Under the pieces are notes generated by a model. It made no database searches and was not told the origin of the DNA. It saw nothing but the letters and a program-made list of their open reading frames with translations. DNA of 64,000 nucleotides, from assembly GCF_004104355.1 (NCBI RefSeq), contig NZ_RJLM01000004.1:186001-250000 (forward strand), read 5' to 3'. Within the stretch, counting starts at the first letter, position 1. The number at the start of each line of letters is the position of its first letter. Both the position numbers and the translations under genes were made by a program. This DNA is from Photobacterium chitinilyticum. GTDB lineage: Bacteria; Pseudomonadota; Gammaproteobacteria; Enterobacterales; Vibrionaceae. Shown one piece after another: positions 54,567 through 64,000 of the stretch.

Positions 54567-55352
54567 TTAGGCGGAAAAGGTTGGCACTCCGCTATGGAAA
54601 CGGAAGCTATCATCATGGCTATTAATAAGCTCCGCCTCTCTGGTACCAATCACCTTCACCCGTTCGGTGATGTCTTCTCCAGCAATTTGCTCTGCCAGAA
54701 TCAGGTAATCTTGATAGTGGCGTGCCTCGGAACGCAATAGCGATATATAGAACTTCTTCAGTTCCTCATCCAAATACGGTGCAAGCTTGGCGAACCGTTC
54801 ACAGGAGCGGGCTTCGATATAGGCTCCGACAATCAGTTTATCGATCAAGGTTGCGGGTTCATGGGTTCGGACTGCCTTCATTAGCCCTTTGGCATAACGT
54901 CCGGCGCACAAGTTGCTGTAGGGGATGTCACGCTGTTCTATGATCTCCAAGACCTGCTCGAAATGGTGAAACTCCTCCTTGATTAACCGAACCATCTTGT
55001 CGATAAGCTCTTGCCCATGAACGAAATTCGTTTTTGGAACAAGAGGGGCTGACAGGCCGTTTTTCTTGCCGTGAAAAGCCTCTGTGCTGTGAACTTTGCC
55101 ATAGACAAAGTCTTCATAGGGCTTAGACCACGCCAGCAGAACTTTACCGCTGTCGGCATCTACTGCGTGTTTTCGTATGAGCCACATTGCCGTCTGGCTC
55201 GCCTTGAGTTCACAGTTGCAGTGGTCGACAAGGAGAGTCGTTAGGTTTTCAGGTTTTTTGGCTTCTTCAATCCAGCTATCGGGCGTGTCGCACTGGAGAA
55301 ATGTTTTGATTGGCGATAATAGCTCGTCAATCATGCGCTGAGTGTCGTTCAT
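54567..55352 (-). CDS. miaE: tRNA-(ms2io6A)-hydroxylase MiaE
   Basis: Hydroxylates the isopentenyl chain of ms2i6A37 in tRNA using a diiron site and O2. The start MNDTQRMIDELL at 55352 gives 261 residues, the family length; the frame extends upstream but is not family-like. Helical ferritin-like iron ligands are visible: IKEEFHHFEQVLEI, EARSCERFAKL and RSEARHYQDYL. Found in Salmonella and vibrios but not E. coli. The Shine-Dalgarno is weak. Confidence 0.92.
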   Translation of the reverse strand: MNDTQRMIDELLSPIKTFLQCDTPDSWIEEAKKPENLTTLLVDHCNCELKASQTAMWLIRKHAVDADSGKVLLAWSKPYEDFVYGKVHSTEAFHGKKNGLSAPLVPKTNFVHGQELIDKMVRLIKEEFHHFEQVLEIIEQRDIPYSNLCAGRYAKGLMKAVRTHEPATLIDKLIVGAYIEARSCERFAKLAPYLDEELKKFYISLLRSEARHYQDYLILAEQIAGEDITERVKVIGTREAELINSHDDSFRFHSGVPTFSA

Positions 55353-55733
55353 GGGAATTACTGCTGAGTCTCTGAGTTTATAGTTGTTGGAGCTGAAATT
55401 AGCCCCTTTGTGTAGAGGAGTATAACAAATCAAAGCCTTGGCCCGGAGTTCAATAGTCTTGGAGCAGAGTACTGGAATGCTAGCTAAAGACGGTATTTTA
55501 GACTAGATGTTAATAGAGTGGCAGTTGTTTGAGTTCTTTGAATATGCGTTATTGGTTACAGCACTAACTAATTTTATTGGGTTTTATAACGTTAATCACT
55601 GCCGTTGTGCATAGTTGCTTTACTTTATGAACGCTAATTACTTAGTATACTAACAACTTGTATGTTGCATCATTGTTGTAATCTCATGCTTTCAGAAAGC
55701 TGAAGGATCAGAAATTGAAATAAGGACATTGTT
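55353..55733. other. proX upstream region
   Basis: About 380 bases between divergent miaE and proX. The only conspicuous element is a perfect 12-bp palindrome (55642-55653). AAGGAC precedes the proX ATG. No gene seen. Confidence 0.4.
55642..55653. promoter_or_regulatory. Palindrome TTAGTATACTAA, candidate operator of proXWV
   Basis: A perfect 12-bp palindrome about 80 bases before the proX start. It may be a MarR-type or other dimeric regulator site for osmotic control; the protein is unknown. Confidence 0.35.
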
Positions 55734-56732
55734 ATGCGAAAGCTTCTCGCAACATCCGTTTTGCTTGCTACAGCCTCATTTAACGTCTCGGCGGAAGAGT
55801 GTGGCAAAGTTACCATTGCGGATATGAATTGGAATTCCGCAACGCTGATTGCCAATGTTGATAAGTTTATTCTTCAACATGGTTTTGATTGTGATGCTGA
55901 GCTGGTACCGGGCGATACGATGCCGACAGGTACCTCTATGATCGAGAAAGGCGAACCCGATATTGCGCCGGAGTTGTGGAGCAACTCGATGAAGACCGCG
56001 TTGGATCGTGGTGTTAAAGAAGGGCGTTTACGCTATGCAGGGGCAACCTTGTCGGAAGGCGGTGAAGAAGGCTTCTGGGTTCCCGCCTATTTGGTCGAAA
56101 AAGATCCGAGCTTGGCGACCATTGCCGGTATCAAGGCGAATCGACAGTTATTTGAGCACCCTGAAGATCCTGAAAAATCAGCATTTATGGGTTGTCCGGC
56201 TGGTTGGAACTGTCAAATTACAGCCGGTAACCTCTTTAATGCCATGGAGTTGGATAAGGCAGGCTTTGAGTTAATCGATCCGGGGTCGGGTGCGGGCTTA
56301 TCTGGGGCCATTGCCAAAGCCTATGAGCGCAAAGAACCTTGGTTTGGCTATTACTGGGCACCAACAGCAGTGTTGGGTAAATACAAAATGGTGAAAGTTG
56401 ATTTTGGCAGCGGCCTTGATGAAGACCATTACCGCGCCTGTATTACCAAGGAGGAGTGCCTGGATCCGAAACCAACCATGTATCCGCCATCGCCAGTCGA
56501 TACGGTGGTTACCGAAACTTTTGCCAAGCGGGCTCCCGAGGCGCTGGAGTATTTGTCGTCGCGCTCTTTTGGCAACCAGCAGATGAATAGCTTGCTGGCC
56601 TGGATGGAGGACTATCAGGCAGACGGCGAGATCACGATGGAGCACTTTTTGACCGAGTACGAATCAACGTGGACTCAGTGGGTCAGCCCTGATGTCGCGA
56701 AGAAAGTGAAGCAGGCTCTGTCGGAGCTTTAG
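55734..56732 (+). CDS. proX: Glycine betaine/proline ABC transporter, substrate-binding protein
   Basis: A 332-residue periplasmic binding protein with signal peptide (cleavage about after VSA, residue 20). Type-2 OpuAC/ProX fold: VTIADMNWNSATLIANV, VPGDTMPTGTSMIEKGEPDIAPELW, and FGYYWAPTAVLGKYKM. Aromatic residues (Trp, Tyr) suit cation-pi binding of betaine-type solutes. First gene of proXWV; a hairpin between proX and proW may keep the binding protein in excess. Betaine versus choline cannot be decided. Confidence 0.9.
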   Translation: MRKLLATSVLLATASFNVSAEECGKVTIADMNWNSATLIANVDKFILQHGFDCDAELVPGDTMPTGTSMIEKGEPDIAPELWSNSMKTALDRGVKEGRLRYAGATLSEGGEEGFWVPAYLVEKDPSLATIAGIKANRQLFEHPEDPEKSAFMGCPAGWNCQITAGNLFNAMELDKAGFELIDPGSGAGLSGAIAKAYERKEPWFGYYWAPTAVLGKYKMVKVDFGSGLDEDHYRACITKEECLDPKPTMYPPSPVDTVVTETFAKRAPEALEYLSSRSFGNQQMNSLLAWMEDYQADGEITMEHFLTEYESTWTQWVSPDVAKKVKQALSEL

Positions 56733-56741
56733 TGGGTATAT

Positions 56742-56765
56742 GCCCGGTAGTTGACCGGGCTTTTT
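56742..56765 (+). terminator. Intra-operon terminator between proX and proW
   Basis: GCCCGGT pairs with ACCGGGC around AGTTG, followed by five T. It sits 10 bases after proX and 26 bases before proW, so partial termination would lower proWV relative to proX. Confidence 0.8.
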
Positions 56766-56790
56766 GTAGTCTACCGGATCAAAAGTTGTT

Positions 56791-57690
56791 ATGTCTGATC
56801 AATCTTGGTTAACTGAATTCCCGCAGCTCGATCGTTACCAGCTGCTGGAAATTCGCAAAACGCTGGATGGCGCTTATCGAGCATTCTCCCGTGAATATGG
56901 CGATAATATTGAAGCGTTCTTCGATCCTCTGCTGTCTTTTCTTATTGGTTTTGAAAAATTATTGCTGGGCTCGCCTTGGTGGCTGGTGATTGGCGTTCTT
57001 GCTGCGCTGGCTTATGTTGCTAGCCGGTCATGGAAGCTGACTGTCGGTGTCATTGTGGCCTTTGTTCTGATTGGTGTTTTTGGGATGTGGGAGAACACCA
57101 TGCGGACCATGAGCATTATTCTGGTGTCGACTCTGGTCGCCATAGGGCTAGGGGTACCGATAGGTATCGCGATGGCGAGATCGAACCGGGTACAGTCGAT
57201 AGTGACCCCGATGCTTGATGTGATGCAGACAATGCCTGCATTTGTTTATTTGATACCGGTGGTGATGTTGCTTGGTATCGGCAAAATTCCCGGTGTGATT
57301 GCGGTTGTGATCTATGCCATTCCGCCTGTTATCCGGCTGACCAACCTGGGGATCCGGTTGGTTGATAAAGAGGTGCTGGAAGCTGCAACAGCCTATGGTG
57401 CCAGTCCGACCCAACGGTTATTGGGGGTCCAGCTACCATTGGCGCTGCCAAATATTATGGCAGGGATCAACCAGACCATCATGATGGCACTGGCAATGGT
57501 GGTTATCGCATCGATGATTGGCGTAAAAGGCTTAGGACAGCCAGTCTTGAAGTCCATTACCAACCAGTATTTCACATTAGGCCTGCTCAATGGCCTGGCG
57601 ATAGTGGCGCTGGCGATTATCTTCGACCGAGTAACGCAAAGTTATGCCAAGCGTACTCAGCAGCATTTAGGAGGTCATGATCATGGCTAG
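56791..57690 (+). CDS. proW: Glycine betaine/proline ABC transporter, permease
   Basis: A 299-residue inner-membrane permease with about six helices; the ABC-permease EAA loop reads EAATAYGASPTQRLLGVQLP. The N-terminal ~60 residues are cytoplasmic-looking. It ends in a small His-rich tail (HLGGHDHG). It overlaps proV by 8 bases. Confidence 0.94.
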   Translation: MSDQSWLTEFPQLDRYQLLEIRKTLDGAYRAFSREYGDNIEAFFDPLLSFLIGFEKLLLGSPWWLVIGVLAALAYVASRSWKLTVGVIVAFVLIGVFGMWENTMRTMSIILVSTLVAIGLGVPIGIAMARSNRVQSIVTPMLDVMQTMPAFVYLIPVVMLLGIGKIPGVIAVVIYAIPPVIRLTNLGIRLVDKEVLEAATAYGASPTQRLLGVQLPLALPNIMAGINQTIMMALAMVVIASMIGVKGLGQPVLKSITNQYFTLGLLNGLAIVALAIIFDRVTQSYAKRTQQHLGGHDHG

Positions 57691-58942
57691 CAAAGAGGGT
57701 ACGACCCCGTTAATACGGGTAAAAAATCTCTACAAAGTATTTGGCCCTAATGCTGGTAAAGTATTGCAGCAGGTGAAAGACGGACAGTCAAAGGATGATA
57801 TCTTGGCCGAAACAGGACATACCGTTGGCCTTAACGACATTAATATAGATATCTACCCGGGGGAAATCTTTGTTGTGATGGGGTTATCGGGCTCGGGGAA
57901 ATCGACCTTGATCCGCCATTTCAATCGTCTGATTGATCCTACCGAGGGAATGATAGAAGTTGAGGGCAGCGATGTTATGTCCTTTGATAAAGAGGCGTTG
58001 CAGCAATTTCGTCGCCACAAGATGTCGATGGTATTTCAGCGCTTTGGGCTCATGCCGCATCGAACCGTTCTGGATAACATTGGCTACGGTCTACAGATCC
58101 AGGGGCTTGCGAAACACGAGCGAGAAAAGCAGGCCAGATACTGGCTAGAAACGGTTGGACTGACCGGCTATGAAAAGCATTTTCCGGCTAGCTTGTCTGG
58201 TGGCCAGCAGCAACGAGTAGGTCTTGCTAGAGCCTTGTGTACCGATGCTGAGATACTGCTGATGGACGAGGCCTTTTCCGCGCTTGACCCCTTAATCCGC
58301 AGTGAGATGCAGGATCAGTTAATCGAACTGCAAGAAAAACTGCATAAAACAATTGTTTTTATTACTCATGACTTGGATGAGGCACTGCGCCTTGGTGATC
58401 GCATTGCGATCTTGCGAGATGGGGTGCTGGTACAGCAGGGGGAGCCGGTTGATATCCTGCTTAACCCTGCCGATGATTACGTTGAAGCCTTTGTGAAGGA
58501 TGTTAACCGTGCCCGTGCGCTGACCGTCGAGACTGTGATGAAGCCTCAGGTCTTCCGTATCTCTGCCGAGACGATTGGCGAGGCGCTAACCGAGATGCGT
58601 AAGTCCAAAGACGATTATGGTTATTACATTAATGAAGAGGGATATCAGGGTGTGATCACCCAGGAAACGCTTGAGGGGGTTGAGTCGTCAGAGTATGACA
58701 AAGCGATTGACCCGTCGTTGCTGGACAATGTGCCTGCCGTTCATACGGATTCCTTGCTCGAAGCCGTGATTCCCGAGACGCTGGATAGCGAACACCCATT
58801 GCCAGTTATCAATGCCGATGGTGACGTTGAAGGACGGTTGTCACGTTCAACACTGGCGGAAGTGCTCAGTGATCAGGCGGGTACGGAAGAGGATGATGAA
58901 AAGGTAAAAAAGTTGAAGGCGAGTAAATCACTTGCCGCTTAA
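57683..58942 (+). CDS. proV: Glycine betaine/proline ABC transporter, ATP-binding protein
   Basis: A 419-residue ATPase: Walker A GLSGSGKST, the long N-terminal spacer typical of ProV/OpuAA, signature SLSGGQQQRVGLARAL, and Walker B ILLMDEAFSALD. A C-terminal CBS-like regulatory region (about 275-395) follows, which in OpuA senses ionic strength. ATG 57683 is chosen because AGGAGGT (57669-57675) is 7 bases before it and only 1 base before the alternative ATG 57677. Gene order X-W-V is the reverse of E. coli. Confidence 0.94.
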   Translation: MASKEGTTPLIRVKNLYKVFGPNAGKVLQQVKDGQSKDDILAETGHTVGLNDINIDIYPGEIFVVMGLSGSGKSTLIRHFNRLIDPTEGMIEVEGSDVMSFDKEALQQFRRHKMSMVFQRFGLMPHRTVLDNIGYGLQIQGLAKHEREKQARYWLETVGLTGYEKHFPASLSGGQQQRVGLARALCTDAEILLMDEAFSALDPLIRSEMQDQLIELQEKLHKTIVFITHDLDEALRLGDRIAILRDGVLVQQGEPVDILLNPADDYVEAFVKDVNRARALTVETVMKPQVFRISAETIGEALTEMRKSKDDYGYYINEEGYQGVITQETLEGVESSEYDKAIDPSLLDNVPAVHTDSLLEAVIPETLDSEHPLPVINADGDVEGRLSRSTLAEVLSDQAGTEEDDEKVKKLKASKSLAA

Positions 58943-58962
58943 TGCGTTGTCTTTAGTGGTAG

Positions 58963-58994
58963 AAAAAACAAGGCCGCATGAATGCGGCCTTGTT
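58963..58994. terminator. Terminator between proV and the next minus-strand gene
   Basis: ACAAGGCCGCAT pairs with ATGCGGCCTTGT around GA. The T-run is on the minus strand, so it best serves the gene at 59020. Confidence 0.85.
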
Positions 58995-59019
58995 ATGTGG
59001 GGTATTAACCGGTGTAGTG

Positions 59020-59781
59020 CTACCACTTGCGCTTAGGCTGGAACAATACATCCAGATCATCTTGTTCTTTTTCGATGATTTGCTGACGCTCTTGTTCGTG
59101 GTTTTGGCTCTGACTGTTATCAATTTCGCCAAGCATCATTTGCAACTTTTCACGCGTTTGGTTGGCATAGTTGTCATTTTTGCTGGCAAGCACATCGATC
59201 CCTTTCCTAAGCAGCTGCTTGGCAGTACCGAGCTGGCGTTTCATCCGGGCATCGTTGGCACGCTTAATGACATTTTCAATATTGATGCGAAGCTGGATAC
59301 CTTCTAGACGAGCATTTTCCGCAACGAAGGATTGAGTAGCAAATCGACCTTTGCTGTGCTCGCTTTTAATGACCGTTTTTAGTCGTTTCACTAGTTGCAG
59401 CATACCAATCGCTTGTTTATCGGTGCTAGGGACTTTAAATGCGGCAACATCAGCATTGGAGTAGTTCTGTTGAAGTTGGCGAATTTGGTCGGCAACATTT
59501 TTGATCCGCGCAGGTAAGTTTCTATCCGCAGGATCAGCTTCGCTCATGCTTTCGAGCGCATGTAAAATTCGTTGATTCAGGCACACCAGAAGCTCTTTGC
59601 TGTATGGCAAATGGTGAGCGTTACCGATAAGATCTTCAGTAGCATCAATGATTGCAATGAATTTGGCCAGCTCTTGGTGCTTTGCGCTTTCTAGGCGTTG
59701 GCGGTACTGAATAATGATGTTGTACCCAACAATCAGTATCAGCAACAAAGAAATGAGGCCAATCATTAAAGGTATACTCAT
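59020..59781 (-). CDS. Membrane-anchored helical protein of unknown function
   Basis: A 253-residue protein, not recognised. One N-terminal helix (about 4-24, MIGLISLLLILIVGYNIII) anchors it; the rest is almost wholly alpha-helical and charged, with a Gln/Glu-rich C-terminus (about 215-253) ending LDVLFQPKRKW. It looks like a cytoplasmic coiled-coil or repeat bundle. It sits between proV and cysB, and appears to be a single-gene unit with its own terminator. Possibly a Vibrionaceae-conserved protein; no function can be assigned. Confidence 0.78.
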   Translation of the reverse strand: MSIPLMIGLISLLLILIVGYNIIIQYRQRLESAKHQELAKFIAIIDATEDLIGNAHHLPYSKELLVCLNQRILHALESMSEADPADRNLPARIKNVADQIRQLQQNYSNADVAAFKVPSTDKQAIGMLQLVKRLKTVIKSEHSKGRFATQSFVAENARLEGIQLRINIENVIKRANDARMKRQLGTAKQLLRKGIDVLASKNDNYANQTREKLQMMLGEIDNSQSQNHEQERQQIIEKEQDDLDVLFQPKRKW

Positions 59782-61078
<1,297 letters not shown>

Positions 61079-61096
61079 TATATTTCAAAGCGTTTT

Positions 61097-61126
61097 AAAG
61101 GCTGCATTTATGCAGCCTTTTCTTTT
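61097..61126 (+). terminator. Terminator after cysB
   Basis: AAAGGCTGCAT pairs with ATGCAGCCTTT around TT, then TTCTTTT. Confidence 0.9.
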
Positions 61127-61208
61127 AGAGCAAAACAATGAGTGATACCAAGGTAACTAGTATAAAATGTCGGGCTGATCATCCTTTTGTTTGAAGAGTA
61201 GTCGTTTC

Positions 61209-62399
61209 ATGACTGGGTATTCCCCGTTGTTTCGCCGCCTTGACGCGTTATTGACAACCAACCGCGAATTTTGGCAATTTATGCCGTTTTCCTCCAATCA
61301 GCTTATCTGGGAGCAAAGTCATCCTGAGCTTTGTCAGTGGCTGCTGTCGCTGGACGACGAGGCGATTACACACTTTATCGAACATGGCGAGGCACTGGCT
61401 CAGGTGATAGCTGCATGGATCCCGGATGCCACTGAGCTGTATCAACTATCACAACTTGAACCCTATTTCCTTCACCAGAGACTCTTACCCAAAGGGCTCG
61501 ACGTTGGTATTCCCGGGCGCAAATGGCAACAAATCACCGCATTTAATCAGGTTGTTCCTGTCTTGAAATTGCCGTGGCTCGAGTGGTGTGCCGGTAAAGG
61601 GCATCTAGGGCGGGTGCTGGCGGCAAGTCATGCGACGCCTGTAACAAGCCTCGAGTGGCAGAAAACACTATGTGAAGAGGGTGAGGCCGCTGCTCGCCGT
61701 CTTCAGCTTCCCATTGATTTTGTCCATGGTGATGCCTTTGATCCGGCCTGTGAGCAACATATCAGCCCGCAGCAACATGCGGTTGCCCTCCATGCCTGCG
61801 GTGATCTCCATGTGTCGTTGCTGCAGCGTGTTGCGGCTAAGCAGGGAAAGGCCGTGAGTATTTCGCCGTGTTGTTATCATTTGATTCGCGAAAAGTGCTA
61901 CCAGCCATTATCGCGGCTTGGCCAGCAAAGTAGGTTGACTTTGAGCAGGCACGATCTGCGATTGCCGCTTCAGGAAACGGTGACCGCTGGCCAACGGGTG
62001 CGTCGGCAGCGGTTTGTTGAGGTCAGTTTTCGCCTTGGCTTTGACAGCCTGCAACGGTTTGTACGCGGTAGCGATGAATACATGCCAGTACCAAATGTCC
62101 AGAAAGCACAGTTGAATGAAGGTTTCGCTGATTTCTGCCGCTGGGCGGCTGACAAGAAAGGGATGATTTTGCCGGAAGGGATTGATTACCCATATTGGCA
62201 GCAGCGGGGAGAGAAGCGCTTTTCCCTTGTGGAGCGAATGGAGCTGATACGCCAGTTATTCAGACGCCCGATGGAAATGTGGTTGGTGTATGATCGGGCC
62301 TGTTATATGGAAGAGTTCGGGTACCAGGTCTCCGTGGGCACTTTCTGCCCTAAGCCAATCACGCCGCGAAATATTTTGATCCACGCAGAGCGGAAATAA
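61209..62399 (+). CDS. SAM-dependent methyltransferase of unknown target (METTL25-like)
   Basis: A 396-residue protein with a methyltransferase domain of the PF13679-like type. Motif I is WLEWCAGKGHLGRVLA (about 124-139), then SLEWQKTLCEEG, and VALHACGDLHVSLLQ followed by SISPCCYHLI. This ACGDLH...PCCYH arrangement is typical of the family. The first 110 residues and last 140 are helical and less familiar. ATG 61209 is preferred, with GAAGAG upstream. The substrate is unknown. Confidence 0.82.
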   Translation: MTGYSPLFRRLDALLTTNREFWQFMPFSSNQLIWEQSHPELCQWLLSLDDEAITHFIEHGEALAQVIAAWIPDATELYQLSQLEPYFLHQRLLPKGLDVGIPGRKWQQITAFNQVVPVLKLPWLEWCAGKGHLGRVLAASHATPVTSLEWQKTLCEEGEAAARRLQLPIDFVHGDAFDPACEQHISPQQHAVALHACGDLHVSLLQRVAAKQGKAVSISPCCYHLIREKCYQPLSRLGQQSRLTLSRHDLRLPLQETVTAGQRVRRQRFVEVSFRLGFDSLQRFVRGSDEYMPVPNVQKAQLNEGFADFCRWAADKKGMILPEGIDYPYWQQRGEKRFSLVERMELIRQLFRRPMEMWLVYDRACYMEEFGYQVSVGTFCPKPITPRNILIHAERK

Positions 62400-62424
62400 C
62401 TTCGCGTATTTCTTCTTCGTTGCC

Positions 62425-63138
62425 TCAACGTAATGCAGTGACAATTGCCGTTATCCCGGAAGCAAAACAAATCGCCAACGAAGCCAGACGGATTGTTTCC
62501 TTGGGGATGTGGTTTATATAGCGCATCGCGACCTTATAACCAAGATATGAAGCCGGAAGCAAGGGCAGCGATAAGTAAAAATGGTGTAACGTCATATAGC
62601 CAATCGGCACTTGTACTATCAAAGATAGCAAGCTGCTCACAACAAAAAAAGCAGACAGGTTGGCTCTGATTAGGTTTCCTTCTTGATGCTGCAACAACAG
62701 TGCCATCGGTGGCCCGCCTATTCCGGAGCTGGTGCCAAAGAAGCCGGAAAAAAAACCTGCAACCATCATTCTCTTTGGGTTTGGTTGGATACGGAAAGGG
62801 AGCAAGCTAACGAACACCGCCAAGATCACCAATACACCTAACCAGAGCGATAGTTGGCTCGCATCGACCCAATACAAAAGGAATGCACCCGCAACAGAGC
62901 CGGGTACACGGCCTAAAAATGCCATCCATAAACCGCCCAACGAAATGGTGGCTCGATGATGGCTGGCATTGATCAAGGAAAGAAACAGGGCGACAACAGT
63001 GATCGGCGCCGGAACGTAATCAGGTGATATTTGAAATAGGATTGGGGCGGTAACAATTGCCAACCCAAACCCTATTGAACTTTGAACAAATGAGCCGACA
63101 AAAATCAGCGTCATTGCGAGTAATATCCCTAGATCCAT
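62425..63138 (-). CDS. TauE/SafE-family membrane permease
   Basis: A 237-residue protein with about eight helices, of the TSUP family that exports or imports sulfur-containing or organic anions. Family stretches: SSIGFGLAIVTAPIL near the start and MVAGFFSGFFGTSSGIGGPPMALLL near the middle, an internal duplication typical of TauE/SafE. Convergent with the methyltransferase gene. Nearby cysB suggests sulfur compounds, but this is weak. Confidence 0.86.
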   Translation of the reverse strand: MDLGILLAMTLIFVGSFVQSSIGFGLAIVTAPILFQISPDYVPAPITVVALFLSLINASHHRATISLGGLWMAFLGRVPGSVAGAFLLYWVDASQLSLWLGVLVILAVFVSLLPFRIQPNPKRMMVAGFFSGFFGTSSGIGGPPMALLLQHQEGNLIRANLSAFFVVSSLLSLIVQVPIGYMTLHHFYLSLPLLPASYLGYKVAMRYINHIPKETIRLASLAICFASGITAIVTALR

Positions 63139-63156
63139 TTCAAAATCATCACTATT

Positions 63157-64000
63157 TTAGCGGCTTATCGTTATCATTTGCGTGTTTCTATCTGGTATGG
63201 CATTGAGCAGGCTGAAGTTTCGCTCTTCAATTTCGTTGGGCGGCATAGGTTTCCCCAAGTAGAACCCTTGGCAGAAGTCATATTTACAGTTTTGTAGGTA
63301 CTTGAGTTGGCTGATGGTCTCTACCCCTTCAGCGACTACTTTAAGATCAAGCTTTTCACAAATCGCCCGGGTCGCTTCGATGATTGCCTGACTGCCTTTG
63401 TGCTCACCCTGAACGAAGCTTTGATCAAGTTTAACGGTACTGATGGGGAGATCCTGCAGCTGGGACAGGGATGAATAACCCGTACCAAAATCATCAAGGT
63501 ACAGTTCAAGCCCCAGCGTAGCCAGATCTTCAAGGCACTGCTTGGCCTCGTCATATTCCTGCAGCATGGCGGATTCTGTCAGTTCAAGTGCGAGCTGGGC
63601 AGGGTTAATATTATACTGACGAATGAGTGTTTCAATCATGGGGGCAAGGCTAGTTTGCAACTGTGCGCGCGACAAATTGACGCTCATAATAAACGTATGA
63701 TCGTATTTATTGTGCCATGACGCCAATTGCTGACAGGCAGTTTTCAGAATCCACTTTCCGAGTGGAACAATCTGCCCTGTTTCCTCCGCCAGCGGAATAA
63801 ATTCTGTTGGCGAAACTTGGCCGAGCTCTTCATCATGCCAGCGAATGAGGGCTTCGAAGCCTTTGAGTTTATGGTTATTCAAATCAACGATGGGCTGATA
63901 GTACAATTCGAAGGAATTTGCTTCCAAGGCCAGCGTCAGGTGATGGCGCAATGTCATTTTACGATAGAGTGCATCTGCCATATCCGGTGAGAAATGGTGG
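63157..64000 (-). CDS. EAL-domain c-di-GMP phosphodiesterase, C-terminal part
   Basis: The C-terminal ~280 residues of a gene that continues past the right window edge; the frame is open to base 64000. The EAL domain is complete and looks active: FEALIRWH (EAL motif), TESAMLQEYDEA, DDFGTGYSSLS and VAEGVET. The preceding residues (FSPDMADALYRKMTLRHHL) resemble the linker usually found between GGDEF and EAL domains, so the full protein is probably a GGDEF-EAL hybrid. It hydrolyses c-di-GMP to pGpG. Confidence 0.93.
   Translation of the reverse strand, partial: HHFSPDMADALYRKMTLRHHLTLALEANSFELYYQPIVDLNNHKLKGFEALIRWHDEELGQVSPTEFIPLAEETGQIVPLGKWILKTACQQLASWHNKYDHTFIMSVNLSRAQLQTSLAPMIETLIRQYNINPAQLALELTESAMLQEYDEAKQCLEDLATLGLELYLDDFGTGYSSLSQLQDLPISTVKLDQSFVQGEHKGSQAIIEATRAICEKLDLKVVAEGVETISQLKYLQNCKYDFCQGFYLGKPMPPNEIEERNFSLLNAIPDRNTQMITISR

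Overview
The window looks like chromosome I of a Vibrionaceae bacterium, most likely Photobacterium or a close relative. This is inferred from gene families and synteny, not from a database search. The right half keeps the enterobacterial/vibrio backbone around trp: yciI-yciA-yciB, the trp operon, rnm, yciO, rluB, yciK, sohB, yciN, topA and cysB. trpG and trpD are separate genes, trpC and trpF are fused, and miaE is present. No phage, integron, CRISPR array or insertion sequence was found.

Layout. 1-4.8 kb: the end of cheR, then cheB, then a convergent large mechanosensitive channel gene. 5.0-5.3 kb: two serine tRNAs. 5.7-8.8 kb: a chemoreceptor and a flavin oxidoreductase. 9.0-11.1 kb: a hemerythrin / DUF2249 / NnrS-like operon behind a good NsrR (nitric-oxide sensor) site. 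11.2-21.7 kb: a nitrate-assimilation island. nasA diverges from cobA-nirB-nirD, followed by a nitrate transporter and a PP2C-phosphatase/Ser-Thr-kinase fusion; three sigma-54 promoters and NtrC-like enhancer sites tie it together. 22-31 kb: a yiaY-type alcohol dehydrogenase; a diguanylate cyclase paired with a cysteine-free molybdopterin-fold periplasmic protein; an orphan PhnD-like binding protein paired with a hybrid histidine kinase behind its own sigma-54-like promoter; cardiolipin synthase; and an NSS amino-acid transporter with a TyrR box.

31-37 kb: RNA-modification genes, small yci genes and a dicarboxylate/amino-acid symporter. 37-45 kb: the trp operon, aroF(DAHP synthase, type I-beta)-trpE-trpG-trpD-trpCF-trpB-trpA. 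It has an E. coli-like TrpR operator, a 24-residue leader peptide with three consecutive Trp codons, and an attenuator. Placing a Thermotoga-type DAHP synthase as first structural gene puts entry into the shikimate pathway under tryptophan control. 45-61 kb: rnm-yciO-rluB, yciK, sohB, yciN, topA, then miaE, proXWV and a gene of unknown function inserted before cysB. 61-64 kb: a methyltransferase, a TauE/SafE permease and the C-terminal part of an EAL (probably GGDEF-EAL) protein cut by the window end.

The most interesting material is regulatory: the sigma-54/NtrC architecture of the nitrate island, the sigma-54-like promoter on the PhnD/kinase pair, and the expanded trp operon. Coding starts were adjusted by ribosome-binding sites and family alignment from memory; several genes use GTG or TTG.
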